Below, one piece after another: positions 8,130 through 15,737 of a DNA stretch of 64,000 bases. A program made the translations under genes and the position numbers. Origin of the DNA: Ferrovibrio sp046294345 (GTDB lineage: Bacteria > Pseudomonadota > Alphaproteobacteria > Ferrovibrionales > Ferrovibrionaceae); assembly GCA_046294345.1 (NCBI GenBank), contig JBKBJT010000009.1:1-64000 (forward strand), in the 5' to 3' direction. A model generated the notes under the pieces. That model had not been told where the DNA came from. It saw only the letters and a program-made list of their open reading frames with translations, and did not search any database. Position 1 is the first letter of the stretch. Each line of letters starts with the position of its first letter.

Positions 8130-8160
8130 AATCCGGCCGGTTATCCCCGGCCGGATTTTC
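8130..8160 (+). terminator. Intrinsic terminator after the old yellow enzyme gene
   Basis: Perfect 11-bp stem AATCCGGCCGG (8130-8140) / CCGGCCGGATT (8147-8157) with a 6-base loop; the T-run is short (TTTT, overlapping the stem end). Confidence 0.7.
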
Positions 8161-8244
8161 ATTTCACCGTGATCGTGCCGGATTGATGGAGCAAGACGCC
8201 ATCTGCCGCGTTACGCTCAATCGGCATACCTTCGAGGTCCCGCA

Positions 8245-9297
8245 ATGCTTCAGCCCCATCTGGTTTCCCTGTCCAGCGCCGTACCGCGGTTCGATCTGGA
8301 CCAGGAGGAGGTCGCCAGCCGCGCCGGCGCGATCTTCGCGCCGATGGTGAGCGACTTTCAACGCCTGACCCCGGTCTACCGCAATGCCGAGATCGAACAC
8401 CGGCATTCCTGCGTGCCGATCGACTGGTACACCGACCAGCACAGTTTCGCCGAACGCAACGCATTGTTCCTCGACCATGCCACCGCCCTGCTGGCCGAGG
8501 CGGCACGGAAGGCGCTGGACCAGGCCGGGTTGCAAGCCCGCGACATCGACATGCTGGTGACGGTCTGCTCCTCGGGCATCGCCACGCCCAGCCTTGATGC
8601 CCGGGTGATGCAGCGGCTGGAGTTCCGATCCGACGTGCAGCGCCTGCCGATCTTTGGCCTGGGTTGCGCCGGCGGCGTGCTGGGGCTTTCGCGTGCCGCG
8701 GCACTGGCCCGCGCCATGCCGGATGCACGCGTGATGCTGCTGGCCGTGGAACTCTGCGGCCTCACCTTCCGCCAGCAGGACCGCTCAAAAAGCAACATCA
8801 TCGCCACCGCCTTGTTCGGCGACGGCGCGGCGGCGGCCATCGTCAGTTGCCGGCCCGAGCATGCCGTCGGGCCTGCCATCGGTGCCAGCGCCGAGCATAC
8901 CTGGCCCGACAGCCTGGGCGTGATGGGCTGGGACGTGCTGGATGACGGGCTCAAAGTCGTGTTCTCGGGCAGCATTCCAGATCTGGTGCGTAACGATCTG
9001 CGGCCGGTGGTGGACGGATTCCTCGCGCGCCACGGCCTGGGGCTGGACGATATCGCCGGCTATGTCTGCCATCCCGGCGGCGCCAAGGTGATCGATGCCC
9101 TGGAAGCCTGTTTCGATTTGCCGCCACGGGCCATGCAGGATGCCCGCGATGTTCTGCGCCGGCATGGCAACATGTCGTCGGTGACCGTGCTGTTCGTGCT
9201 GGACGAAACGCTGAAGCGCGGCGCCCGTGGCCGCCACCTGCTGACCGCGCTGGGCCCCGGCTTCACCGCCGCCATGCTGCTCATGGACCTGCCATGA
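8245..9297 (+). CDS. Type III polyketide synthase (chalcone/stilbene synthase family)
   Basis: A 350-residue homodimeric ketosynthase-like enzyme that extends an acyl starter with malonyl-CoA and cyclises the chain. The catalytic triad is visible: Cys141 in FGLGCAGG, His276 in YVCHPGG and Asn309 in HGNMSS. GDGAAAAIV and the C-terminal LGPGFTAAMLLMDLP agree with the family. It overlaps the next gene by 4 bases (ATGA). Bacterial enzymes linked to an isoprenylcysteine-methyltransferase-like protein, such as BpsA-BpsB and SrsA-SrsB, make alkylpyrones or alkylresorcinols that are then methylated; the same role is inferred here. The starter length is unknown. The gene starts 85 bases after a terminator, so the pair has its own promoter. 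Confidence 0.88.
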   Translation: MLQPHLVSLSSAVPRFDLDQEEVASRAGAIFAPMVSDFQRLTPVYRNAEIEHRHSCVPIDWYTDQHSFAERNALFLDHATALLAEAARKALDQAGLQARDIDMLVTVCSSGIATPSLDARVMQRLEFRSDVQRLPIFGLGCAGGVLGLSRAAALARAMPDARVMLLAVELCGLTFRQQDRSKSNIIATALFGDGAAAAIVSCRPEHAVGPAIGASAEHTWPDSLGVMGWDVLDDGLKVVFSGSIPDLVRNDLRPVVDGFLARHGLGLDDIAGYVCHPGGAKVIDALEACFDLPPRAMQDARDVLRRHGNMSSVTVLFVLDETLKRGARGRHLLTALGPGFTAAMLLMDLP

Positions 9298-9797
9298 CGG
9301 TGCTGTATTGGGTTTTGGCCTTTGTGGTGCTGCAAAGGCTGGCGGAGCTGGCCTGGGCCTCGCGCAATACCAGACGCCTGCTGGCGCGCGGCGGCCGCGA
9401 AACCGGCGCGCGGCATTATCCGCTGTTCGTATTGCTGCATGCCTCCTGGCTGCTCGCCATCGCCCTGACCGTGCCGGCCGATACCGTGCCGAACTGGCCG
9501 CTGCTCGGATTGTTCGCGCTGCTGCAGCTCGGCCGCGTCTGGGTGATCGCCACGCTGGGACCCTACTGGACCACGCGCATCATCACACTGGATGGCGCAC
9601 CGCTGGTGCGGCATGGCCCCTTCCGCTTCCTCCGCCACCCGAATTACTGGGTGGTGGCCGCCGAGATCGCCGTGCTGCCGCTGGCCTTCGGTGCCTGGCC
9701 GGTGGCCGTGGTCTGGAGCCTGCTCAACGCAGCTCTGCTGCGGCACCGCATCCGCGTCGAGGAAACCGCCCTGCAGCCGCGCGCCGACCTGCCCTGA
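9294..9797 (+). CDS. Isoprenylcysteine carboxyl methyltransferase-family membrane protein
   Basis: A 167-residue protein with about four to five membrane helices. The SAM-binding C-terminal motif of the ICMT family is seen in GPFRFLRHPNYWVVAAEI, and the RIRVEETAL end matches the family's conserved E. Its start codon overlaps the stop of the type III polyketide synthase, so the two are translationally coupled. By analogy with BpsB and SrsB it probably O-methylates the polyketide product at the membrane. It ends at 9797, directly against the kup stop codon on the other strand with no base between them. Confidence 0.8.
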   Translation: MTVLYWVLAFVVLQRLAELAWASRNTRRLLARGGRETGARHYPLFVLLHASWLLAIALTVPADTVPNWPLLGLFALLQLGRVWVIATLGPYWTTRIITLDGAPLVRHGPFRFLRHPNYWVVAAEIAVLPLAFGAWPVAVVWSLLNAALLRHRIRVEETALQPRADLP

Positions 9798-11684
9798 TCA
9801 GATTTCGATCTGGCTGCCGACTTCCACCACGCGGTCTGTGGGCAGGCTGAAGAATTCCATCGCCGTGTTGGCGTTGCGCGACATCCAGGCGAACAGAAAC
9901 TCGCGCCACAGCATCATGCCCGGCCGCGTGCTGGGAATGATGGTTTCGCGGCTGAGGAAATAGGATGTCTCGAACGGCACGAAGGGCAGGCCGTGTTTCT
10001 CGCCCAGCCGCAACGCCGCCGGCACGTCGGGATACTCCATGAAGCCGTAATGCACCGAGACACGCCAGAAGCCCTGCCCCAGTTCATGTACTTCCAGGCG
10101 CTCCTTGCGCGACACATAAGGCCGGTCGGCGATCACCACGGTGAGCAGCAGGTTGCGCTCATGCAGCACCTTGTTGTGCTTCATGTTATGCATCATCGCA
10201 TGCGGGATACCGTCGGCGGTGCCGGTCATGTAAACCGCCGTGCCCGGCACGCGATGGGCCGATTTTGCCCCGGATTTCAGGAACAGATCGACCGGCAGGG
10301 CTTCGCTGCGCAGGCGCTCGAACAACAGGTTGCGTCCGCGCTTCCAGGTCACCAGCAGAGTGAAGATCAGCAGGCCGGTGACCAGCGGGAACCAGCCGCC
10401 ATGGGGAATCTTCACCGCATTGGCCAGGAAGTAGACCGTGTCAACGAACAGGAATACGGCCACAAGCACCCCCATCAGCAGCCGGTTGCCCTGCCATTGT
10501 TTGAACATCAGGATGGCGAACATCAGCGTCACGATCAGCATCGTGCCGGTGACGGCGATGCCATAGGCCGAGGCCAGGTTGCTGGAGGAATGGAAGCCCA
10601 GCACCAGCAGGGCAACGAAGAAGGCCAGCGACCAGTTGATGAAGGGCATGTAGATCTGGCCGCGCTCGTCGGAGGAGGTGTGCAGCACGCGCAGGCGCGG
10701 CAGGAAGCCGAGCAGGATGGCCTGCTGCGTCACCGAGAAGGCGCCGGTGATCACCGCCTGCGAGGCGATCACCGTGGCCAGCGTCGCCAGCACGATCATT
10801 GGCATCAGGGCCCAGCCCGGCGCCAGCGCAAAGAAGGGATTGTCCACCGGGCCGCTTTCGAGCAGCAGCGCGCCCTGGCCGAAATAGTTCAGCAGCAGCG
10901 CGGGCAGCACGAAGCCGAACCAGGCCAGCCGGATCGGCCGGCGGCCGAAATGGCCCATATCGGCATACAAAGCCTCGGCGCCGGTCACGGCCAGCACGAC
11001 GGAGCCGAGCGCCAGAAAAGCCGTCCAGCCATCAAGGATGAAGAACTGCACGGCATAATAGGGATTGAGCGCCAGCAGCACTTCGGGCTGCCGCAGGATG
11101 CCCGTCACGCCCATGGCCGCCAGCGCCAGGAACCACAGCACCATGATCGGGCCGAACAGCAGGCCAACACGGGCGGTGCCGCGGCGCTGGAACAGAAACA
11201 GCGCCAGCAGAATCACCAGCGTGATCGGTTCGATGGCATGGGAAAGATGCGGTGTGGCCAGTTCCAGGCCCTCCACCGCACTGAGCACGGAAATCGCCGG
11301 CGTGATCATGCTGTCGCCGTAAAACAGCGCGGCGGCGAAAATGCCGAGCATGGCCACCAGACCCGACAGGCGCGTGCCCTGGGTGACACGGTCGACCAGG
11401 GCCAGCAGCGCCAGGCTGCCGCCCTCGCCCTTGTTGTCAGCGCGCAGGATGAAGATCACGTATTTGAACGACACGACCAGCATCACCGACCAGAAGACCA
11501 GCGACAGGATGCCGAAGACATGCGCCTGATCGGTGGCCAGCGGGTGCGGACCGAAGAAGCTTTCCTTCATGGCATAAAGCGGGCTGGTGCCGATGTCGCC
11601 ATAGACCACGCCGATGGCACCGAGAGTCAACCTGCCGAGCGACGAGCCATGGGCTGCGCCGGCAGACGTCCTTTGAATTGTCAC
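9798..11684 (-). CDS. kup: Potassium uptake protein Kup
   Basis: A 628-residue inner-membrane K+/H+ symporter of the KUP/HAK/KT family. The signature GVVYGDIGTSPLYAMKESF starts the first helix; about twelve helices fill residues 20-440, and a cytoplasmic tail of about 190 residues follows. The FILRADNKGEGGSLALLALVDR stretch is also diagnostic. The start MTIQRTSAG was taken as the first ATG in frame. The gene lies 173 bases downstream of ggt on the same strand, so it could share its transcript, but the functions are unrelated. Confidence 0.93.
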   Translation of the reverse strand: MTIQRTSAGAAHGSSLGRLTLGAIGVVYGDIGTSPLYAMKESFFGPHPLATDQAHVFGILSLVFWSVMLVVSFKYVIFILRADNKGEGGSLALLALVDRVTQGTRLSGLVAMLGIFAAALFYGDSMITPAISVLSAVEGLELATPHLSHAIEPITLVILLALFLFQRRGTARVGLLFGPIMVLWFLALAAMGVTGILRQPEVLLALNPYYAVQFFILDGWTAFLALGSVVLAVTGAEALYADMGHFGRRPIRLAWFGFVLPALLLNYFGQGALLLESGPVDNPFFALAPGWALMPMIVLATLATVIASQAVITGAFSVTQQAILLGFLPRLRVLHTSSDERGQIYMPFINWSLAFFVALLVLGFHSSSNLASAYGIAVTGTMLIVTLMFAILMFKQWQGNRLLMGVLVAVFLFVDTVYFLANAVKIPHGGWFPLVTGLLIFTLLVTWKRGRNLLFERLRSEALPVDLFLKSGAKSAHRVPGTAVYMTGTADGIPHAMMHNMKHNKVLHERNLLLTVVIADRPYVSRKERLEVHELGQGFWRVSVHYGFMEYPDVPAALRLGEKHGLPFVPFETSYFLSRETIIPSTRPGMMLWREFLFAWMSRNANTAMEFFSLPTDRVVEVGSQIEI

Positions 11685-11857
11685 GATAGCCTCTGGGGGA
11701 TGCTTATCCTGCGCCGGTTCGTCTGGCGGTCTGTCCGCGGTGGCGCGGGGCGAACTGTGATCCCGTTATCCGGCTTTTGACAAGCAGGAGCGGCTCTGAA
11801 TTTTTTGCAGAGCTGAGATGCAAGAATAATCAATAACTTGACCGGATGAGCCCGGTC

Positions 11858-13651
11858 TCAGCGACCGATAGCGACTCCCTCCCGTCGCGGGTCGGCCCCG
11901 CCGATCAGTCGGCCGGATCGAATCTCGATGCCCTGCAGGCCGCTGCCCAGTTCGCCAACACTCACCTTGTGGCCGCGTGCCCGCATCTCGTCGGCCAGAG
12001 CGGCCAGCGGCGTGCCGGCTTCCAGTTCAAGGCCGGTATTGCGGTCGAGGAAATGCGGTTGTGCGATGGCCTGCTGGATATCCTGTTCCCAGTCCAGTAC
12101 GCCGATCACCGTGCGGGCCACATAGCCGATGATGCGGCTGCCGCCAGGCGAACCCACCACCAGACGCAGCGAACCGTCGGCATCGAAAGCCACCACCGGT
12201 GTCATCGAACTGCGCGGACGCTTGCCGGGTTCGATCCGGTTGGCGACCGGACGGCCATTGCTGACGGCGTCGGCGGAGAAATCGGTGAGCTGGTTGTTAA
12301 GCAGAAAGCCGCGCACCATCTGGCGCGAGCCGAACACGTTTTCGATAGTGACGGTCATCGATACGGCATTGCGCGCGGCATCAACCACCGAGACATGGCT
12401 GGTGGATGGCCGTTCAATGGCCGTGTCGCGACCGTACAGCCTGCCTTCGCGCTGCGGCGGTTCGCCGGGTGCGGCCGGCTGCGGCGCCACCTGTCCCGGG
12501 CGGATCAGCCCGGCGCGGTCGCGCAGATAGCCCCGGTCGAGCAGGCCGGCAGGCAGGCGCACATGGTCGGGATCGCCGATATAGAAATCGCGGTCGGCAT
12601 AGGCCAGCCGGCTGGCCTGGGCGATGATATCGATGGCATCCGGGCCGGCGGGCTGCAGCTTCGGCAGGTCGAACTGCGCCAGCATGCCCAGCATCTGCAG
12701 CATCGCGATGCTGGAGGATGGCGGCGGCATGGTGCAGACGCGATGGACGCGATAGGCGATGCAGGAAGGATCGCGTTCCACGGCACGATAACCGGCAAGG
12801 TCGGCCATAGTTATGGCACCGGGGTTCGGCGCGGCGCGTACGGCCGCTACGATATCTGCCGCAATCTCGCCCCCATAAAAAGCAGACGCACCTTCCCTGG
12901 CGACGCGCCGCAGCGTGTTCGCCAGCGCCGTGTTCACCAGCAGGCTGCCGACCGGTTTTGGATTGCCGTCGACCTGATAGAACAGATCACGCGCCGCCGC
13001 GTTGTCGCGCAGGCGGGTATCCCGCGCCAGCAAGGCATGCAGCCGCGGCGAAATCGCGAAGCCCTGTTCGGCCATGCGGATGGCCGGATCGAACAGCCTT
13101 GCCCAGGGCAGTCTGCCATATGCGCCATGAGCCAGTTCGAACATGCGCAGGAGGCCCGGTACCCCCACCGAAGCGCCGCCCACCACGGCATCGAGGAAGG
13201 GCTTCTTCTTGCCGGCGGCATCGTAGAAAAGGTTGCGGTCGACGGCGGCCGGCGCGGTTTCGCGGCCGTCAAAGGCGCGCAGCTTTTTTGTCGCCGCATC
13301 CCAGACCAGCATGAAGCCGCCGCCGCCGATCCCTGAGGATTGCGGTTCCACCAGATTCAGCACCAGCGCCGTGGCGATGGCCGCGTCCACGGCCGATCCG
13401 CCTTCGGCCATAACCTGCGCGCCTGCCTGGGCCGCCAGCGGATTCGCGGCCGAGACCATGTGTTGGCTGGCGATGACGGCGGATTTCTCGGCCCGGCCGG
13501 TCTGTGCCTCGGGTGCGATACTTTCGTATGCAGGGGGCGCTGTCGGCTGTGGCTGGGCCGATGTGCGCTGCACAAAAACCGGCAGCAGAATTGCAGCGGC
13601 CAGAACCACGATTCCATGCTTAAATGCTGCGCGTATGTCCATTCCATTCAT
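11858..13651 (-). CDS. ggt: Gamma-glutamyltranspeptidase precursor
   Basis: A 597-residue periplasmic Ntn-hydrolase that cleaves gamma-glutamyl bonds, mainly of glutathione. It has a signal peptide (AAFKHGIVVLAAAILLPVF...TSAQ), the large-subunit opening SAANPLAAQAGAQVMAEGGS, and the self-cleavage and catalytic Thr in RPSTSHVSVVDA. The C-terminal small subunit has GSPGGSRIIGYV. The reading frame stays open far upstream (to 14614), but that part overlaps the opposite-strand regulator and has no GGT similarity; the start is set at MNGMDIRAAF (13651), with MDIRAAF (13642) the alternative. It lies divergent from the fixK-like gene. Confidence 0.88.
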   Translation of the reverse strand: MNGMDIRAAFKHGIVVLAAAILLPVFVQRTSAQPQPTAPPAYESIAPEAQTGRAEKSAVIASQHMVSAANPLAAQAGAQVMAEGGSAVDAAIATALVLNLVEPQSSGIGGGGFMLVWDAATKKLRAFDGRETAPAAVDRNLFYDAAGKKKPFLDAVVGGASVGVPGLLRMFELAHGAYGRLPWARLFDPAIRMAEQGFAISPRLHALLARDTRLRDNAAARDLFYQVDGNPKPVGSLLVNTALANTLRRVAREGASAFYGGEIAADIVAAVRAAPNPGAITMADLAGYRAVERDPSCIAYRVHRVCTMPPPSSSIAMLQMLGMLAQFDLPKLQPAGPDAIDIIAQASRLAYADRDFYIGDPDHVRLPAGLLDRGYLRDRAGLIRPGQVAPQPAAPGEPPQREGRLYGRDTAIERPSTSHVSVVDAARNAVSMTVTIENVFGSRQMVRGFLLNNQLTDFSADAVSNGRPVANRIEPGKRPRSSMTPVVAFDADGSLRLVVGSPGGSRIIGYVARTVIGVLDWEQDIQQAIAQPHFLDRNTGLELEAGTPLAALADEMRARGHKVSVGELGSGLQGIEIRSGRLIGGADPRREGVAIGR

Positions 13652-13699
13652 CCGGCCGATAATAATCCCGTAATGATAGGGCCATCCCGGCGTAAGGAA

Positions 13700-13716
13700 T
13701 AGGTAGTTCCCCTTAA
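13700..13716 (+). promoter_or_regulatory. Candidate FixJ-binding box upstream of the fixK-like gene
   Basis: TAGGTAGTTCCCCTTAA shares the pattern TARGTARTYYYCCTTAA with a site in front of the receiver-only gene (15095-15111). These two genes are the expected FixJ targets. The box ends 80 bases before the ATG, a reasonable distance for FixJ activation. Confidence 0.5.
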
Positions 13717-13761
13717 GTAGAAGACCGGGATTATCCGACGGCCGCGATTCCTGTAGGTCTT

Positions 13762-13775
13762 TTGCGTCAACGCAA
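13762..13775. promoter_or_regulatory. FixK/Fnr-type box upstream of the fixK-like gene
   Basis: TTGCGTCAACGCAA is a perfect palindrome and fits TTG(A/C)-N6-(T/G)CAA. It lies 20 bases before the ATG and downstream of the proposed FixJ box, where binding would more likely repress than activate. Confidence 0.6.
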
Positions 13776-13795
13776 GCAAGGCGGGGGATCAGACG

Positions 13796-14536
13796 ATGGC
13801 CATAGCACACGCAGTTCAGCAGCACAGCGATTTGTCGCGTGCCCGGCCGCCGATGCCCCTGCGCCAGACGGCAGAGCCGAAACGCAACGCGGATGCGGGT
13901 GTCGTCCCGCTCCTGCCCGGCATTGCCACCGAACTGCACCGGATTGGCACGCCCGTGGCCGCAGCGCGCGGTGAAGAAGTCTGCGCCGCCGGATCGCCGT
14001 CCGATTACGTCTACAAGGTGGTGGACGGCACGCTGCGGGTCTCGCGCCTGCTGCCCGATGGGCGCCGGCATATCGCCAGCTTCCTGATGCAGGGCGATTT
14101 TTTCGGCTTCGCCGACCTGGGCGATTATAGCTATTCCCTGGAGGCGCTGAGCGATTGCGCCCTGATCCGCTATCCGCGCCGCCGTTTCGACGCCGTGCTG
14201 GAGGCCGATCCCCAGGCCGGCCGGCAGATGTTCCGCCTGCTGTGCCGCCAGTTCAACGCCGCCAACGAGCTGCTGATGACGCTGAGCCGCAAGACGGCGG
14301 CCGAGCGGCTGGCCACCTTCCTGCTTACCATGATCCGCCGCGAAGCCGGCGCCAACAGCCGCCATGTGGCCCTGGCCATGCCGCGCGTGGATATCGCCGA
14401 CCATCTGGGCCTGACCATCGAAACAGTCAGCCGCGTGGTGACCCAGTTGCGCCGGCAGAAGCTGATCGACCTGCGCGGCAGCAACGAAGTGGCGATCCTG
14501 AATCCGGATGGCCTGGAAGACCTGGCCGGCGACTGA
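13796..14536 (+). CDS. fixK: Crp/Fnr-family transcriptional regulator, FixK-like
   Basis: A 246-residue regulator with a cyclic-nucleotide-binding-like sensor fold (about residues 45-160, including DGTLRVSRLLPDGRRHIASF and GDFFGF) and a C-terminal winged helix with RVDIADHLGLTIETVSRVV. Glu199, Ser202 and Arg203 in the recognition helix are the residues that read TTGAT-type half sites in Fnr. The four-cysteine N-terminal cluster of true Fnr is missing, so it probably does not sense oxygen itself, as in FixK. It is encoded next to fixLJ, has a FixK-type box and a possible FixJ box upstream, and a terminator follows. The first 40 residues look disordered. Assignment to FixK rather than another Fnr subgroup rests on context. 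Confidence 0.8.
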   Translation: MAIAHAVQQHSDLSRARPPMPLRQTAEPKRNADAGVVPLLPGIATELHRIGTPVAAARGEEVCAAGSPSDYVYKVVDGTLRVSRLLPDGRRHIASFLMQGDFFGFADLGDYSYSLEALSDCALIRYPRRRFDAVLEADPQAGRQMFRLLCRQFNAANELLMTLSRKTAAERLATFLLTMIRREAGANSRHVALAMPRVDIADHLGLTIETVSRVVTQLRRQKLIDLRGSNEVAILNPDGLEDLAGD

Positions 14537-14570
14537 TCCCCCTCCCGGTCCCCGCCTCGATCCAGGTTCC

Positions 14571-14602
14571 TGCGGCAGCGCCCTGCGCTGCCGCATTTTT
14601 TT
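14571..14602 (+). terminator. Intrinsic terminator after the fixK-like gene
   Basis: Perfect 10-bp stem TGCGGCAGCG / CGCTGCCGCA with a 5-base loop, then seven T. Confidence 0.9.
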
Positions 14603-14622
14603 ATCCGGGGTCATCCAGACAC

Positions 14623-14647
14623 AAAAAAAGCCGCGACCGGGTCGGGC
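14623..14647 (-). terminator. Intrinsic terminator of the fixLJ-receiver operon
   Basis: GCC-g-CGAC / GTCG-GGC stem with one bulged G (14630-14647). On the minus strand it is followed by seven T (14629-14623). It lies 33 bases after the stop of the receiver gene. Confidence 0.7.
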
Positions 14648-14679
14648 GCAGCCTTGAAGAAAACAACCAGTCGGCCGGC

Positions 14680-15057
14680 TCAGTGCGGGGCGAGGGCCTG
14701 TTCGATGGTCTGGAACAGCATGGCGTGCGACAGCGGCTTGTCGAGCAGGGCCAGCGCTCCGAGTTCGGAGGCCTGGCTCTGCAGCATGGCATCGCGCTTG
14801 CCCGTGATCAGGATCGTGGCTGGCACATTGCCCCGGTCACGCATGGCCTGCATCAGCTGGATTCCGGTCATGTTGGGCATATGAACGTCGAGGATCAGGC
14901 AGCAGCGCGACAGGTCCGGATCCGCCGCCAGGAACCGCTCGCCGGATTCGAAATCCCGCACGACATAGCGCCGGACCTGCAACAGCGCCTTGAGCGAGTC
15001 GCGAACGACGTCGTCATCGTCGATGACATAAATCAGGGGTTCGGGCTGGGTTGCCAT
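14680..15057 (-). CDS. Single-domain response regulator (FixT-like position)
   Basis: A 125-residue protein that is only a receiver domain. The acidic pocket is IDDDD (13-16), the phospho-acceptor is Asp57 in LILDVHMP, Thr85 is in LITG and Lys107 is in LLDKP, so it looks phosphorylatable. No output domain follows. It sits 47 bases downstream of fixJ on the same strand. In Caulobacter a single-domain receiver, FixT, inhibits FixL and closes a feedback loop; the position and build here fit that role, and two adjacent cysteines (52-53) just before the phospho-site are notable because the Caulobacter protein binds an iron-sulfur cluster (from memory). A phosphate sink for FixL is the alternative. 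Confidence 0.8.
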   Translation of the reverse strand: MATQPEPLIYVIDDDDVVRDSLKALLQVRRYVVRDFESGERFLAADPDLSRCCLILDVHMPNMTGIQLMQAMRDRGNVPATILITGKRDAMLQSQASELGALALLDKPLSHAMLFQTIEQALAPH

Positions 15058-15094
15058 GATGGTCAGAGGATACCGGCCCGGTCCTGCATTACAA

Positions 15095-15111
15095 TTAAGG
15101 AAGATTACTTA
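15095..15111 (-). promoter_or_regulatory. Candidate FixJ-binding box upstream of the receiver gene
   Basis: On the minus strand TAAGTAATCTTCCTTAA matches the fixK-like gene's TAGGTAGTTCCCCTTAA at 13 of 17 positions, and every difference is a purine-purine or pyrimidine-pyrimidine change. It overlaps the fixJ stop codon and ends 37 bases before the ATG of the receiver gene. Confidence 0.45.
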
Positions 15112-15737
15112 GCATCGGCAGCGTCGCTGCCGGGGAAGCCGGTCGCCAGGGCCATCCGGATCAGATGCGACAGGCTGTCGGCGGCCATTTTCTTCATCAG
15201 ATTGGCGCGATGGATTTCGACCGTGCGGGGGCTGATGTTCAACTGAAAGGCGATCACCTTATTCGGATTGCCGATGATCAGCTGCTGCAGGATGTCGCGT
15301 TCGCGGCTGGTGAGACTGGCGATGCGGGCGCGCGCATCGGCCATATCCACATCGGGCAGCAGACCGGCCGGCGCGGTTTGCAGCGTGCGCGTCACAGCCT
15401 CCAGGATGGCGGTATTGGTATAGGGCTTCTCGATGAAGTCGGCGGCACCGGCCTTCATGGCCCGCACCGCCAGGGCCACGTCGCCATGGCCGGTCACCAC
15501 GATCACCGGCAGGCTGATGTTGCCGGCGCGCAGATGCTCCAGCAATGCGATGCCGTCCATGCCGGGCATGCGCATGTCGATGATGGCGCAACCGCTGGCC
15601 ACCGGCCGATAACCCAGCAGGAAGGCCTCGGCCGAGGCGAAGGGCACCGCCTCCATGCCCTTGGCCATCAGCAGCGCCGCGAGGGAATCGCGCACGAATT
15701 CGTCGTCATCAACGATGAAAACAGTCGGCTGCGTCAT
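15105..15737 (-). CDS. fixJ: Response regulator FixJ
   Basis: A 210-residue two-domain regulator. The receiver has Asp10-Asp12, phospho-acceptor Asp54 (the same number as in rhizobial FixJ) in IIDMRMPGMDG, Thr/Gly in VVTGHGDV and Lys in IEKPY. The output domain is LuxR-type: LTSRERDILQQLIIGNPNKVIA, then ISPRTVEIHRANLMKKM. Once phosphorylated by FixL in low oxygen it should activate the fixK-like gene. It overlaps fixL by four bases (ATGA), so both are made from one transcript in coupled fashion. Confidence 0.92.
   Translation of the reverse strand: MTQPTVFIVDDDEFVRDSLAALLMAKGMEAVPFASAEAFLLGYRPVASGCAIIDMRMPGMDGIALLEHLRAGNISLPVIVVTGHGDVALAVRAMKAGAADFIEKPYTNTAILEAVTRTLQTAPAGLLPDVDMADARARIASLTSRERDILQQLIIGNPNKVIAFQLNISPRTVEIHRANLMKKMAADSLSHLIRMALATGFPGSDAADAK

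Noticed and set aside
13652..14614. Upstream extension of the ggt reading frame to 14614
   Set aside because: It overlaps the whole fixK-like gene and its terminator. A signal peptide starts exactly at the chosen start.
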